Origin: Pseudo-nitzschia pungens
Taxonomy: Eukaryota; Bacillariophyta; Bacillariophyceae; Bacillariales; Bacillariaceae
Assembly (NCBI GenBank): GCA_037355855.1
Contig: CM074758.1
Span: 7,785,001-7,849,000, forward strand
Direction of reading: 5' to 3'
Length of the DNA stretch: 64,000 nucleotides
Positions 11,458 through 22,686 of this stretch are shown here, one piece after another (positions within the stretch are counted from its first letter, which is position 1; every line of letters begins with the position of its first letter). The position numbers and the translations under genes are program-made. The notes beneath the pieces are model-generated. The model did not search any database. It had not been told where the DNA came from and saw only the letters and a program-made list of their open reading frames with translations.

Positions 11458-12972
11458 CAAAAATTCATAACATCATAGTAGACTTTCAAGGTCATATATT
11501 CTTTTGATGTTTTTTTTTTTCATTTGCTCCGTTCCAAAATTTTTTTATTGCAATCTTTAGCTAGAATAGGATTGAGTCCAAAGAAAACAATGCTGGTCAC
11601 CTTGCAACGTTAGGAAGTTTTGAGTTTGTTTTATTTGCCTTTCGAGAGAGGATGAAGGTAGTACTCCTCAACTCCAATAATGATACTTTTATTTCATATG
11701 GATTACGAGAAGGGTGGTTGCTGAGCATTTTTCACAGTATTCCATGCTCCATGTAGTTAGTAGTTTAGCAGCCAATCAGTGATATTAGTTCATTTGCTGC
11801 ATACAACATGCATGCAAATAATAATGCGGGTACTAGTTTGCTACTACGGATACGAGTATTCCCAGCAGCTCACCCACCTCGGTCATTTCCCTCTCGATTA
11901 GATTCTCCATGTTCGGCATCAGCGAAGACGGCAATCAATATATTGTTTTTTTTAATTGGTGTATTTTTTTCAATTTTCGAAACGAGGTGCGCGAGGTCTT
12001 TTGGCGCCGGGGGCAATCGGATATATAATCCTCTTGAGGAGCGCAACATCGGATGTCGCGCGTAAACTTTGTTATTAGAAGAAGGAATCCCGGATCCATT
12101 CTATCCGGCGTACGAGTAAGGTTACTCGTACGCTTAAAAATTATTAGAAGTATTTACGGTAGGATGGATTGAGTGTCGATTGAGACACATCCTACTGGTA
12201 CAGTAATTAGTCTCCTATCCTCTGAATAAAAAAACAAAAATTTCTCTCTCGTCCCCTTTATGAAAAATTGTGTCAATGAAGTAACTTACTGTATTCATTA
12301 CGTTACAGTAAGGTTACGCGTACAAGTACGAGAACGTACTGTTCCTTCGTGTAAGCCTTACGTACGAAATTCGTAGTAATAATGGAAACGGTTCATCCAC
12401 TCCGAGTTACTCCGAAGTACATAATTACTCGGAAGAGTACGGGTAGTTGTACTCGTACTCGCATCAGTACCGGTAAGCTTGAAATCGTCGTAATTAACAG
12501 CTTTCGTAGCATTTGTTTTTGTGGGGCTTCCAACTCGCGTTAAAAAAATCATCCATCTCAATTGTTGGGCGATGCCAAGAAGTAAGGTTTAAGGTTAAGA
12601 CCTTACGGAAGACTAAAAACTTCTGTTTCACACCGCGCGCGAGTAAGTTAACTCGACTGCTAATAGTAAAATTAAAATACTAGTAACAGTCTGTTATCGG
12701 ACTCGTAGTACAAAGTAATTAACCTTACCCGTACCATCATAATACAAATATTATTATCATCTTCTCACAAACGTTCGGTCACTTCACTCATCACTCAGTC
12801 CTAATCCCCGTGCTTGCCAAAAAACAATTGTACGAGGTCATCACCACCCGCGGTCTCGATAACCTCTATGTCAAGCGCGTCCTGTTTTCGATAGTCGTTT
12901 CTGTCCAGTGAACGGCTCTCGGCACTCGATGCCGCCATTGAGCAGGGCGAGTTCGCACCGACAGAGGAAGTC
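11458..12972. other. intergenic
   Basis: No convincing gene. The 11808-12065 plus-strand frame (85 codons) has an unremarkable composition. 12100-12750 is dense in GTAAGGTTA/TACGTAC words. The frame of the next gene is open upstream to about 12895 (just after a CGATAG), so a 5' exon may sit in this spacer. Confidence 0.4.
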
Positions 12973-13914
12973 ATGAATGCAGAGACCGAGACGGGAGGCG
13001 ACACCACGACAGATACCGGAGTCGACAGCGAGGAAGACTCGGGCTGCGATAACGGCTGTTGGGAGCTGGATAACGGAGTATTGCACATCAAGCTCGATCC
13101 AGAAGCGGGCGGTTCGATAGGATACATATCAGAGTCGGGAAAGAGCTACAACGTTGTGAATATTTATGACAAGGGCCGCTACATCCAGCAGTCGTACTAC
13201 GCTGGGAAGGGCTTGAATCGTCTCAGCGGTGGACAGCATCCTAGATGGAGCCCCTGGCCATGGAATCCAATTCAGGCCGGGGATGCCTTCGACAATAAGG
13301 CTGTTGTCCTGGAACGTTTCAACAATGGCAAAACAATGTATGTCAGAACTCGCCCAATGCTTTGGGACATGAACAGAGAATACGCCGAATGCGAGTTTGA
13401 AACCTGGGTCACCCTAAAGGGTACGGCGATACATGTTCGAAACAGACTCATCACACACAGAACAGATAGCCTCTGGACAGCCGTGGTTGCCAAAAACCAG
13501 GAACTTCCGGCTGTTTATCCGATTGCCGACTTGAACAATCTCTACACCTACGAAGGCGACAAGCCCTGGACCAATGATGCGTTGACAAAAATCGAAAGCA
13601 ATGGTCCCCCCTGGACGCATTTTGAAACGAGTGAACACTGGGCTGCTTGTGTGAATGACCTTAATTGGGGTCTCGGTGTGTACAACGAATCGTGTACCCG
13701 TTTTGCGGGAGGATTTGCGGGTTCTCCTGGCGGTGGGCCAACCGACGCCTCCACCGGGCATATCTCGATCCTTAAGACCGAAACACTCGATAAAGATTCC
13801 GTCTTTGAATACGAGTATCATCTTATTTTGGGCAACATCTCCACCATCCGCTCCTATGTGTACCAGGTACATTCCACGTTTCTACAAAATTGGTCGCAGC
13901 TGAGCTCGGCGTAG
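12973..13914 (+). CDS. beta-rich protein of bacterial-like type, possible carbohydrate-active enzyme
   Basis: 313 residues. After a Thr/Asp/Glu-rich N-terminus (about residues 1-30) comes a compact domain with many conserved-looking aromatic and Gly motifs: WELDNGVLHIKLDPEAGGSIGYI, VNIYDKGRYIQQSYYAG, WSPWPWNPIQAGDAF, ELPAVYPIADLNNLYTYEGDKPW, HWAACVNDLNWGLGVYNES. The pattern D-x-GR-x-IQQS-YY and the aromatic WPWNP stretch resemble uncharacterised secreted bacterial proteins with a beta-sandwich or glycan-binding fold, but I cannot name the family with certainty. The frame is open upstream of the ATG, so a signal-peptide exon may be missing; as written it has none. Possible horizontal acquisition is an inference from the motif style only. 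Confidence 0.7.
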   Translation: MNAETETGGDTTTDTGVDSEEDSGCDNGCWELDNGVLHIKLDPEAGGSIGYISESGKSYNVVNIYDKGRYIQQSYYAGKGLNRLSGGQHPRWSPWPWNPIQAGDAFDNKAVVLERFNNGKTMYVRTRPMLWDMNREYAECEFETWVTLKGTAIHVRNRLITHRTDSLWTAVVAKNQELPAVYPIADLNNLYTYEGDKPWTNDALTKIESNGPPWTHFETSEHWAACVNDLNWGLGVYNESCTRFAGGFAGSPGGGPTDASTGHISILKTETLDKDSVFEYEYHLILGNISTIRSYVYQVHSTFLQNWSQLSSA

Positions 13915-15000
13915 ATCTCGTCTATCTCAATTAGCTGTGCTCGGATGATACATTTGGCCTCTTATATATTTTGCAACACGATGATATGATCGAGCGAACG
14001 AATATTGGGAAGTCTGTAGGCAACAAAAATCGCCGTACGATTTCCGAGAGCAACTCGTGACGGACTTCCTTGAGAAACACTGTCTCGGAAAATTGCCTAC
14101 TAGCGTTGTCTTTCCCTATGCAAAGAAATCGCTGCCCTTATTGTCGACCGGCGTCGTCAAAGATTTAGACACCTTGCAATCGCTTTTGAAAAAAATACTT
14201 CGTATGTTCGGTGTCACTACGTACTTCATGTGAGGATGCATCCCGAATATCAATCCCTAAACAATTTACGCCCGGACCAGCCCGACGTCGTACTCTTCTC
14301 TGAACCCACCCTACGTCCGAACATACCGTACAGAAAGTGGACACAACGCCTGAACCTGAACCACAAACCGATAATAATCACAATACTCACACTGACACTC
14401 CCCAGTCACCACTGCAAGCCATGGAAGCAGACACTACCCAACCAACACCAGAAGACAATGCATGCGAGTATCGATAGTAGAGAATACGTACATTTTGCAC
14501 TTCATTCATTATGACGAAGTAAGTCTTATTTTTAGAATCAGTCACAGTTTGAAGGTGAGTCTCCTTCACTCCATCGTTTTGGTAAACGTTAAATTAACGT
14601 TAAGATAGAGATAAGTAGATAGTACAATTCATGCATCCCCCTAATTCTCCACCCTAAATTGAATATCTTATCCCTGAATGAATCTCAAAATCGATCTCGT
14701 GAATCATACGGTTCCTTCATCCCAGTACGTACGAGCCGTACCGTACCGGTACGGTAGTTTCTGTCCCTCGCTTTTTGTTCCTTCTATTATTTTTTTGAGA
14801 TTTTGCAATTATTTTGATTGTTGATGAGAAAGATTGATGATGATTGATGATGAAACGATTTCGACAAACTCAGATTGCAGCCTCGCCGGACTCTTCGTTT
14901 TGCAAGAGCTTGCTGGGTCTATTGGACTTTCATTGTACTATCTCCGAACGTCGATACCTGTGCGAATTAGCCACACTAGTTACTGGCTCTTTGTTCCAAA
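13915..15000. other. intergenic with an ATG-less open stretch
   Basis: 13995-14233 plus is open for about 80 codons without an ATG and reads like real protein (EYWEVCRQQKSPYDFREQLV…LLSTGVVKDLDTLQSLLKKI). 14310-14480 in another frame reads as a Pro/Thr/Gln-rich tail. These could be exons or a gene relic. 14580-14870 is AT-rich. Confidence 0.35.
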
Positions 15001-16058
15001 ATGTCTTTGCGCGGCCGCTATGTCATCGATCGCATAAAAGGGGTTGTCTCTAAGCACTTTCGTTTGCCGTGTCCTCCGTACGGGGACCCTACTTATTGGG
15101 ACAAAGCTTACGCGTCTTGTAAGTTTTCTTATTATCATTTCTTCGGGGTATAGAATCACCATTTGTCACCGGAAATGACCTTTTGGAATGGCACAGATCT
15201 GACCACGATTTATTTATGTCAACAGTTGGACCAAATGATTCTTACGAATGGGGCGACGTTTCCCTATCGGATGTAAAAGAATACGAGTATCGCCCGATCG
15301 AGTGGGATGCTCAACAATCGTCGTCCTATCCTTCAAGCACGACGAGGCAGTCGACGCTAGCCGATTCCTTGAACGTCGATTCACACGATTCGAAAACCAC
15401 CGAAAGCAAACGGCAACAATCAGTTCTGGTGTTGGGATGCGGCAACTCCAAATTGGGCGAGGAGATGGTCACAGAGGGTGGATTCGAAGGTCCCATTGTG
15501 CAAGTGGACGTGTCGAGCAATGTCGTGGAAATCATGCGGCAGCGTTGCGGCGACTTGGTTGCGAAGGGAAACATGAACTTTGTTCAGGACGATGCCACCG
15601 AGTTATCGGCGTTCCGGGATGGAATGATCGATGCGTGTCTCGACAAGGGGCTGTTGGATGCGATCTTTTGCGCGGAAGGTAAGACGCCACGAACGATGCT
15701 GCTACGATAATGCGCAGTGTTTGAATGCCATCTCGCGCTAACATTGTCCAAAGATTTCCACCAACTGCATCAAATTCAAAACACGATTTCGCGAGTGCTG
15801 CGACCCGGGGGTTGGTTCGTCTTCTTTTCGTTCTCTCGACCCGAATTTCTTCTTCCAAAATTGTTGATGGCGAACGAAGTATCCTCAACGTTGGTTCGAA
15901 ATCGAAATCAGATGACCTGGAAGAATGTCGAGGTTCAGCAACTGTCAAAAATATTGCTTTATAAAATGCAAAAAATTGAAGACACTGATTGTTCCGACGC
16001 GTACGTGAACAAACGACTCGCCAGATCGAAAGCAAACAGAAAGGCGCAGCGGCGTTAA
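15001..16058 (+). CDS. METTL13/EEF1AKNMT-type SAM-dependent methyltransferase
   Basis: Class I methyltransferase, probably modifying a protein (relatives methylate eEF1A). My model has three exons: 15001..15118, 15226..15678, 15754..16058, giving 291 residues. Intron 1 uses GTAAGT/CAACAG and completes a Phe codon. Intron 2 uses GTAAGA and an acceptor AAG at 15751-15753 preceded by a branch-like GCTAAC. An earlier AG at 15716-15717 would leave a 39-nt intron and an extra 12 residues. Motif I VLVLGCGNSKLGEEM is near residues 106-120, followed by VQVDVSSNVV (acidic residue binding ribose) and LDKGLLDAIFC, the family signature. VLRPGGWFVFFSFSRPEF follows. The N-terminal PPYGDPTYWDKAY is also typical of this group. 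Substrate and location are not shown by the sequence; probably cytosolic. Confidence 0.88.
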
Positions 16059-16379
16059 AACCATGCAACAAATAATCGAACCTAGAACAATGTTGGCGCA
16101 GACTTCATTCATGATGCCGACAAATATTTCCCTGTAGCAATATTTTTCATTTCATGCTCCAAACTGCAATGGATCTCTTACAAAATGTATTCATTCAAAA
16201 GCCATTTCAAAAAAGTCATCAGTTATAGCTTCGTCCTCAATGCAACGGCAAGAAAGAGTTCCATTCCTCTCTTGTCTCCTTGAGAGCTCGAGTTATGACA
16301 TCCAATGACTATCAATCAATCCCCATCCCCATACCGAACTGTCGCTGTCGAAATTCTCAAGTTTCGTTTCAGTCAGTTA
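16059..16379. other. convergent intergenic spacer
   Basis: 321 bases between two convergent genes, presumably both 3' UTRs; nothing else seen. Confidence 0.6.
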
Positions 16380-19148
16380 TTAGTTGTATGATCCAGTGTA
16401 CCTTCCAGTGGTAATGCGACCTTTAGGGTTGCCACCGTTGTCAATGGCATCCCTATTGACGGAAAGTTGCTGTATGTTAGTCATGGTCAGCTCTTCCACT
16501 TTGACGAGAGCAGACTGCGCAATCTTCTTGGCATTAACGAGTTCCGATTCCGCTTTATGCAACTTTCCTTCCAATTGAATCATATCTGACTTCCGCTTGA
16601 CTTCTTCGATTTCTTTCTGCTTCAGTGCTTTGACCAACGCATGATTCTCCACATGCGCGTCTTCCAGTTTGTTCTGCGTCACCTCGTAAAGACTATTGAG
16701 CTCCACAAGTCGCTGCCTGACTTTCGCCTCGTTGTTTTGCTGCATTCCGTCTTCCGCCAAGTCCTCCAGAGCATCGTGCAGCTCAGAATTTTCAAGCTCC
16801 AACTGTCGAATAGTCTCTTCGAGTTCTTCTTTTGCCTTGCTAAGCTCAAAACTGCTCTCCACTCCCGTGATTGTAGACTTTGATTGATCGTCCAATTCTC
16901 CCATTTGCAGTTGACGAAAGCGCTTTTTGAGATTTCTCAACTCCTTGGCAATCTCACTCTTTTCATTCTCCGCTTCCTCTAGATGCAACTGTAGCGGTTT
17001 CAGCAAGCCCAACGCCTCTTTCAGCGACTTGTTCAGAACCTTGTTCGCTTGTTCCCTCTGCACTATATCCCCTCGAGCGGCCGCTAGTTCTTCCTCGAGT
17101 GATGATATCCTTCTGGAGGATATGTTTTGGCCGAACTGATTCTGCGTTGCCTTGTGCATTTCTTCCATGTCTAACCGCAGGCGTCGAATTTCTTCGTCTT
17201 TCTCGGCTATGGTTTCGGTTAGCTTTGTCCTGAATTCTTCCTCTCCGTTGTTTTGTCCGCTGTCCGATCCGAATTTCCGTATCTGTCCCTCCAGCTCGCG
17301 ATTGCGCGCAGATATATCCTCGTTCTGATCGTGCAAACTGTTGAACCGAGATTGGGCGTCCTTTAGAAGTTTCTGCAGATTGCCTTCGCTCTCGCGCTTC
17401 CGTCGCAACTCTTCCCTAGTCCGTTTGATGCTCATCAAAGATTCACTGTCGTCGTTTGATAGATTTAAGCTAGTATCACTCGTGAAGCTACTCGGGGCGG
17501 TTTGTACCTGTGCCCTGAGCACTGATTCCCGAACGGTAGCGAGTCGTTTTTCTTCCTCTAGCTGTTCCTGCAGTTCGGTAATCTGTTCTTTCAGACTATC
17601 AATTTGAAACGAATGCTGAGATTGAGCATCTTGTGACGACTTGCGATCTTTTTCAAAATCTTTCAGAACTCGTTCCATATCATTCTTTTCTTCTTCCGCT
17701 TGGGAAACTGCATCTTGCAGGGGTTTCAGCAACGACACCGCCTCCTTCAGAGATTCACGCAATTCTGTATTGGCGTCATCCCGGCTTTTTAGCTCACTTT
17801 CGAAAACAGCTATCTGACTGTTGAGCTTGTCGATCGTAGCACGGTTTTGCAGATCGTTTCCCGCGCCGCTTCTGGCATTCTGGCCACCAACCGTTCGTGT
17901 GTTTTTTTCCAACCACCTCTCCAGCGCCTCCTGAATCATTGAAATGATCTTTTGAGAATCATTGCCGAGTGACGATAATTGGCCGTGACCGAGTCTGGTT
18001 TCTGTGGGTCCTTCTTGGTGTATCCATCGCAGCAGGTGCTTTAGGGATTCGATCGTTTGAGCGTCGGCACCGTTCTGGCCTTTGTTTAGGCTGCCTTCGA
18101 CTTGCAATTCTGCATCGACGGCCTCGAGCTCCTTCAAGGCCTCGTCGAGACAGGATTGCAACTCTGCCCGTTCCGTCTCCAGCTTGTGAATCTTTTCGAA
18201 CAGCTCGTTGTTCTGATGGTTTTTCTCGTTGTTCTCTTCGTTGCTTTCACGCTGCTGTTGCAACTGGCGCTGCGTTCTGTCCAAGTCGGATCTCAACTCG
18301 TTGAGCTCTTCGTTCCAACCCACCTCGGCTTCCTTCCACTGGGATCGACACTGTTCCAAATCCTTAACGAGTGTGTCGCATTCGTCTTGCAGTTTCGTGA
18401 TTTGTCGTTCTTGATCTTGTATCCGAAGTTCCCACGTGTACTGTTCCGCCTCGAGTGTGTCTTCGAGCTCCTTTCGCACCATGTCGGCCGTCAATATCTG
18501 GGCGTGAGCTCGGTCGAGTTGGACCTGGAGCTCCCCGACCCGGCCATCCTTGATGCTGCTTCGGCTGTGCATGCTGGAGTTTATTTCTTCTTGTTGCTCC
18601 TGCTGCCGTTTGTGAGAGTTCTCGAGTTGTTGCGTAATGTCACGAATGTGAGCCTGTAGCGATTCGATGCGTCGCTGCGCGTTGCCGCCCGAGGCATCTC
18701 CGCCCTTGGAATTAGCAATCTCCTCCTTTGCCGATTGCAATTCCTTGTTGATTTGTGACCGTTCGCCCTGGAGAAGCTCGAGTTGTTTCTTCAGCTGTCT
18801 CTGATTGGATCTCAGGTCCAGGATGACGGCGTCGCTTTTGGTGAGTGCGTCCCGGGCTGAGGCATCGCGTGCCGTGGCCTCTTCCAATTGTTGCCTCAGG
18901 TTTTGAATCACGGACGAGTCTACTGCCGACTTCCCAGCACTGCTCGCGCCATTTTGTTGCGTTCCGTTTCTTTGTTTTTCTCCGGGAGACGTGCTTTTTG
19001 CAGCGATCCTCGTCGGAGTTGTTCCCGCAAGGGTCCTATTATTTGGTTGTTGCGGCGTGGATTGCTGTTGTCCTCCGGCGACGTTCTTTGTTCCTCTCTT
19101 GTAGCCGGGAGACGGAAGACGAGATGTGTATTGTGAAATATCTCTCAT
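16380..19148 (-). CDS. large coiled-coil protein
   Basis: 922 residues in one exon. Residues 1-75 are low-complexity Ser/Thr/Gln/Asn. From about 80 to 890 the protein is almost continuous heptad-type coiled coil (for example ELLQGERSQINKELQSAKEEI, HKLETERAELQSCLDEALKE, QLELENSELHDALEDLAE) with a few Gly/Ser interruptions. Two stretches (near SLKEAVSLLKPLQDAVSQAEEEK and SLKEALGLLKPLQLHLEEAENEK) are clear internal repeats roughly 200-250 residues apart. No ATPase, kinesin or membrane segment is visible. Inference: structural, cytoskeletal, centrosomal or golgin-like scaffold. Database hits to myosin or SMC tails would be compositional only. ATG at 19148 preferred because it opens the frame. Confidence 0.75.
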   Translation of the reverse strand: MRDISQYTSRLPSPGYKRGTKNVAGGQQQSTPQQPNNRTLAGTTPTRIAAKSTSPGEKQRNGTQQNGASSAGKSAVDSSVIQNLRQQLEEATARDASARDALTKSDAVILDLRSNQRQLKKQLELLQGERSQINKELQSAKEEIANSKGGDASGGNAQRRIESLQAHIRDITQQLENSHKRQQEQQEEINSSMHSRSSIKDGRVGELQVQLDRAHAQILTADMVRKELEDTLEAEQYTWELRIQDQERQITKLQDECDTLVKDLEQCRSQWKEAEVGWNEELNELRSDLDRTQRQLQQQRESNEENNEKNHQNNELFEKIHKLETERAELQSCLDEALKELEAVDAELQVEGSLNKGQNGADAQTIESLKHLLRWIHQEGPTETRLGHGQLSSLGNDSQKIISMIQEALERWLEKNTRTVGGQNARSGAGNDLQNRATIDKLNSQIAVFESELKSRDDANTELRESLKEAVSLLKPLQDAVSQAEEEKNDMERVLKDFEKDRKSSQDAQSQHSFQIDSLKEQITELQEQLEEEKRLATVRESVLRAQVQTAPSSFTSDTSLNLSNDDSESLMSIKRTREELRRKRESEGNLQKLLKDAQSRFNSLHDQNEDISARNRELEGQIRKFGSDSGQNNGEEEFRTKLTETIAEKDEEIRRLRLDMEEMHKATQNQFGQNISSRRISSLEEELAAARGDIVQREQANKVLNKSLKEALGLLKPLQLHLEEAENEKSEIAKELRNLKKRFRQLQMGELDDQSKSTITGVESSFELSKAKEELEETIRQLELENSELHDALEDLAEDGMQQNNEAKVRQRLVELNSLYEVTQNKLEDAHVENHALVKALKQKEIEEVKRKSDMIQLEGKLHKAESELVNAKKIAQSALVKVEELTMTNIQQLSVNRDAIDNGGNPKGRITTGRYTGSYN

Positions 19149-20442
19149 GATTTTTGGGATTGCGATTGCGATTGCTACTAGTCAATCAGCTGATGAACCA
19201 ACTGGCTTTGGAATTTGTTGTTGTTGTTTTCGTTGTTGTCGTCGTCGCTTTTCTTCCAATGGATGCAGCGTTCGTGCCGTTGCGCCTTGTGTCGTCCTTT
19301 CTCGTGATGTAATTCTGACACCAATATATATATCGCCTTTCGCCTTCGATTGTTGCTGCGAGCCAGCAAACCTCTCTGATCCAAACGATACGACAATGCG
19401 ATGGACGTCGGGGGTCGATAGCACGGTACGTCGAAGTTTCGAGACCGACACCGCCTCTGTTACAACGACGCACGGCTTCTTCGCGCTGCGACGCTGTTCT
19501 CGAAAGGAGTTTCCTCGTGCCTCTTGTTCCAATTACTAGGAGTTAGCGTGATAATACGAAGCGGTAGCGGAAGGAGTCGAGGGTTGACGTTCCTCGTCGC
19601 TGCTTGGGTCTCCGTTTCTCTTGATGATTGATTGATTGATTGATTGATTTTGAATGTTGGAGTACTCGTACACGTACCTGGTGACATTGGCTTCGACGAC
19701 GACTCACTCCCTCGGGGGGTTCATCACAAAAAACCGTTAGTCTTTGATTGAATGCAAACGTGAAAGATTTAACGACGGGGAGAGGTGCGCGCCGAGGCTG
19801 TTTCCAATGGTTCATGAGTCGAATGCACTCGTAGATTTACTGTAATTATTGTATACACGTAAGATTATCGTACTAAGGTTACCTACCACGAAAGCTTTGT
19901 TGTGCCTGTCATTCTGCTAAAATACGACATGGAACACTTTCACTCGGTTCGTGGGTGAGTCGTGCGTTCTGTACAGCCATTCGAACGGAAAAAAGAAATT
20001 TCCGTTCAAAAGTGGCGATAAATCTAAAATTTTCTGAAAATTATGGAAGAATCATATCAGTCGGTCAATCAAAATCAGCAATGAACCACCCTCACAATCA
20101 TCTTTCGTAGTAGCTAGTGTCAAAACCCATTGTACACAGTGGACACTATTGACATCCGAAGCAATCCCGACTTTCGGTATCTACTACGAGTACCGGTATC
20201 TACTATTTACAAGTTGAAAATTCACGGAATCGTCAGAAAGAAGCGACAAATTTGAACGAAAACGCCGACGAATATCCTTATATTCTGAAGCGAACATAGT
20301 AGGACGCGCGAGAAAACGGGGACGATCGACAGACGGATCGACCAACGAACTTCGTCGCGCAAGAAGTGTCCGTGTCGCTACGCGTAGCGCGGAAAGTGAG
20401 TCGCGTGGCAAATCGTCGGGGGTGAGTGAGACCATCATCATC
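19149..20442. other. divergent intergenic region with a GATT microsatellite
   Basis: Lies between two divergent genes and so holds both 5' regions. A TGATTGATT run sits at 19622-19650. Several overlapping short frames at 19126-19815 look like chance. 19840-19880 carries GTAAG/AGGTTACC words. Confidence 0.5.
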
Positions 20443-21780
20443 ATGAACAGGATGTTTCCCTTGCTCCGGCACCGAAGCTACGCCAACAGACGCGCAGCGG
20501 TTGCGACGGCGGAGGCGTGCGTTGCGATCCGCGGATCGAACAACCGCGATGGAAATCCGCCCTTCCCGCTCGCGCCGTGGCGTTCGAATCCCCCGATTCA
20601 TCCGCAGAGACGCGGCATGGTCACAAACCGACGACAACAGCGCCAGAAAGCATCGGCCAACGCAAGGGGCGCTACCGGAGGAGGACACCCTGGCAAAAAA
20701 CGGGGATCGCGGGGAAACGATCGTCGTCGTCGGGGTCATCGGCACGGAGGAGAACCGGAGGCGGTGATTCGGCCGCCAAAGAACTACCTCAAAAAACTCT
20801 CCAAACCAAAAGAGCAACAACTCCAGGTTCCACCCGCGCTGTTGGCACCCACGGCTTCCCCTTATGTTTACATATCCCAGACCTCCCTCGGTGGGGACTA
20901 CGAAGAGGACGAATTGGACGAGCGGGACGACGATGACACGCCGTTGGATCCTTCGACGCTGTTCGCAGAAGTGTATCACACGGATACCGGCGCCCCGAGC
21001 CTTCCCCCCGTCTTTGCCAAGGGAGACTTTCGGTATTTTTCTCCAAAACACGATCTGAACTACGAGTATCCCAAGCACGGCCTGCCCGAGATTGCCTTTC
21101 TCGGACGATCCAACGTCGGGAAATCCTCCCTGATCAATTCCATCATGCGAAAAAATCTGTGTCTGACGTCCCGAGTTCCCGGCCGGACGCAGCTGCCGTA
21201 TTATTACGGTCTGATTCCAAAGGCGACACTGGCGGACCAGCAGCAACAACAACTGCACCGTCGTCAAAAGAAGGGAGCATCCGCGGAACGAATCGACCCG
21301 GTTACGGTCCAGGGATACATCGTCGATCTGCCGGGATATGGATACGGAAGAGCTCCCACGAACATCACCGAGGACTGGCAAAAAGATACTCAAGAGTTGC
21401 TGCTGCACCGGCGCCACGAGGCAGGAGTCCTGCGGAGATTGTTTCTCCTGATGGACGCGCGGAGAGGAATGGAAGGCCCCAACGAACACGACCGGATCGT
21501 GATGAGATGGCTGGAGGATGCCGAAATACCGTTCACGATCGTGCTGACCAAGGCCGATCGGGTGTCGGTGCCATTGGTAGTGAAACAAGTGAACGATTTT
21601 TGCCTGCGATTCGCTAGTCAGCAACAGCACCAATCGGTGGTGGCGCAATCTCCCGTCATCCACGTGACGTCCTCCGCTCGGGGATGGGGCATCCGCGAGC
21701 TGATGCTTTCCATCGAAACCGAATTTCTCGGGGGAAACGAGGAGGAGGAGGAGAATGACGCGGAGACCGACTTTCTCTAG
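20443..21780 (+). CDS. EngB/YihA/YsxC-type ribosome-biogenesis GTPase, organelle-targeted
   Basis: 445 residues. The frame extends upstream to a GTG at 20422, but the first ATG is 20443. The N-terminal ~110 residues are extremely Arg-rich, typical of a mitochondrial (or plastid) presequence, followed by a linker with an acidic patch EEDELDERDDDD. The GTPase domain follows: G1 GRSNVGKSS (~221-229), a Thr in RTQ just after it as G2, G3 DLPGYGYG (~295), G4 TKAD (~369), G5 SSA (~410). In bacteria EngB assists late large-subunit ribosome assembly, so the organellar homologue presumably acts on the mito- or plastid ribosome. Insertions between G2 and G3 (QQQQLHRRQKKG) lengthen it beyond the ~200-residue bacterial form. 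Confidence 0.93.
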   Translation: MNRMFPLLRHRSYANRRAAVATAEACVAIRGSNNRDGNPPFPLAPWRSNPPIHPQRRGMVTNRRQQRQKASANARGATGGGHPGKKRGSRGNDRRRRGHRHGGEPEAVIRPPKNYLKKLSKPKEQQLQVPPALLAPTASPYVYISQTSLGGDYEEDELDERDDDDTPLDPSTLFAEVYHTDTGAPSLPPVFAKGDFRYFSPKHDLNYEYPKHGLPEIAFLGRSNVGKSSLINSIMRKNLCLTSRVPGRTQLPYYYGLIPKATLADQQQQQLHRRQKKGASAERIDPVTVQGYIVDLPGYGYGRAPTNITEDWQKDTQELLLHRRHEAGVLRRLFLLMDARRGMEGPNEHDRIVMRWLEDAEIPFTIVLTKADRVSVPLVVKQVNDFCLRFASQQQHQSVVAQSPVIHVTSSARGWGIRELMLSIETEFLGGNEEEEENDAETDFL

Positions 21781-22686
21781 AATTTTTTGACACCCATCTC
21801 GGTGGCGGTGGCAATGCGACTGCTGGATTTCCAACAAAAGACAAGCTGCCGGTGAAGGTGCTATTGAATCCATTGATCCGGGAGCTTTTGTCCGAAAAAT
21901 CGAGCTTTCTCGACGTCGACGGCACTGGTATCTTGAGCTTCCTATCACGACAAAAGTACGTCAACTACCAAGACCATCATCCGACCCGAGAAGGAACCGC
22001 GTCTTTGCACAAATCCAAAACACTGCGGGATCTTCACCTGTATTCCAACTCTACACCAGAAACCAACTCTGGCGAGGGTTGTGCGCGTTTTGTTTTGATT
22101 TCACAACCTACAAAAGAGAAGGCTATCACACGGCAGATCATAGTCTAATTTGACCGCCGCGTCGGCAAAGCCAACACTCGAAGGCAGCACCGCCACACAC
22201 TCCAAACAATCCTTGAACGAGCAGGGACTCGTCGCAATAGAGAACGAAGGACTTATGGGCGCGAGAGGTGACAGGTGCGGGAGGAATCTACTCAAGCAAG
22301 GATTACCGTATTGATTCGTTTTTATCCTTGCTCGCTTCGCACTGCCCGGTATGTTCACGAGAGAACTTTCGCAACAATAACAACGGGCGGGCCACCATTC
22401 CTCCGTGATGCCGTTCTCGTTATGAAAATAAAAGCATCGTAGGGAGGGACTCCGCACGAAAAGTCACAACCAAGCTAGCACAAAGAACACCTTCTGCGAG
22501 GGCAGGTCAGATCGATCACGCTGTCCGACTTGGACAGATTTACTCAGAATTTGTATCAATAGTACGTGTAACATAGGAAGGAAGACGCAGAGTGAACAAA
22601 AGCATAGTAGTCACTATTATTTTATTCCTTGACTTAACAGCACTTGCAAATAATAGTTCTTGGATGGGACCCCGAGTCGATGACGG
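21781..22686. other. intergenic with an overlapping plus-strand open frame
   Basis: A plus frame offset from the EngB stop is open from about 21770 to 22148 and reads KDKLPVKVLLNPLIRELLSEKSSFLDVDGTG…; it has no convincing ATG. It may be chance, a 3' alternative exon or a gene relic. The rest shows nothing. Confidence 0.35.

Noticed and set aside
15679..15717. 39-nt intron in the methyltransferase gene
   Set aside because: Too short; the next AG at 15752-15753 has a branch-like GCTAAC and gives better family spacing.
20278..21948. 556-codon minus-strand frame opposite EngB
   Set aside because: Shadow of the GC-rich EngB gene; no motif, and the plus strand has clear GTPase signatures.
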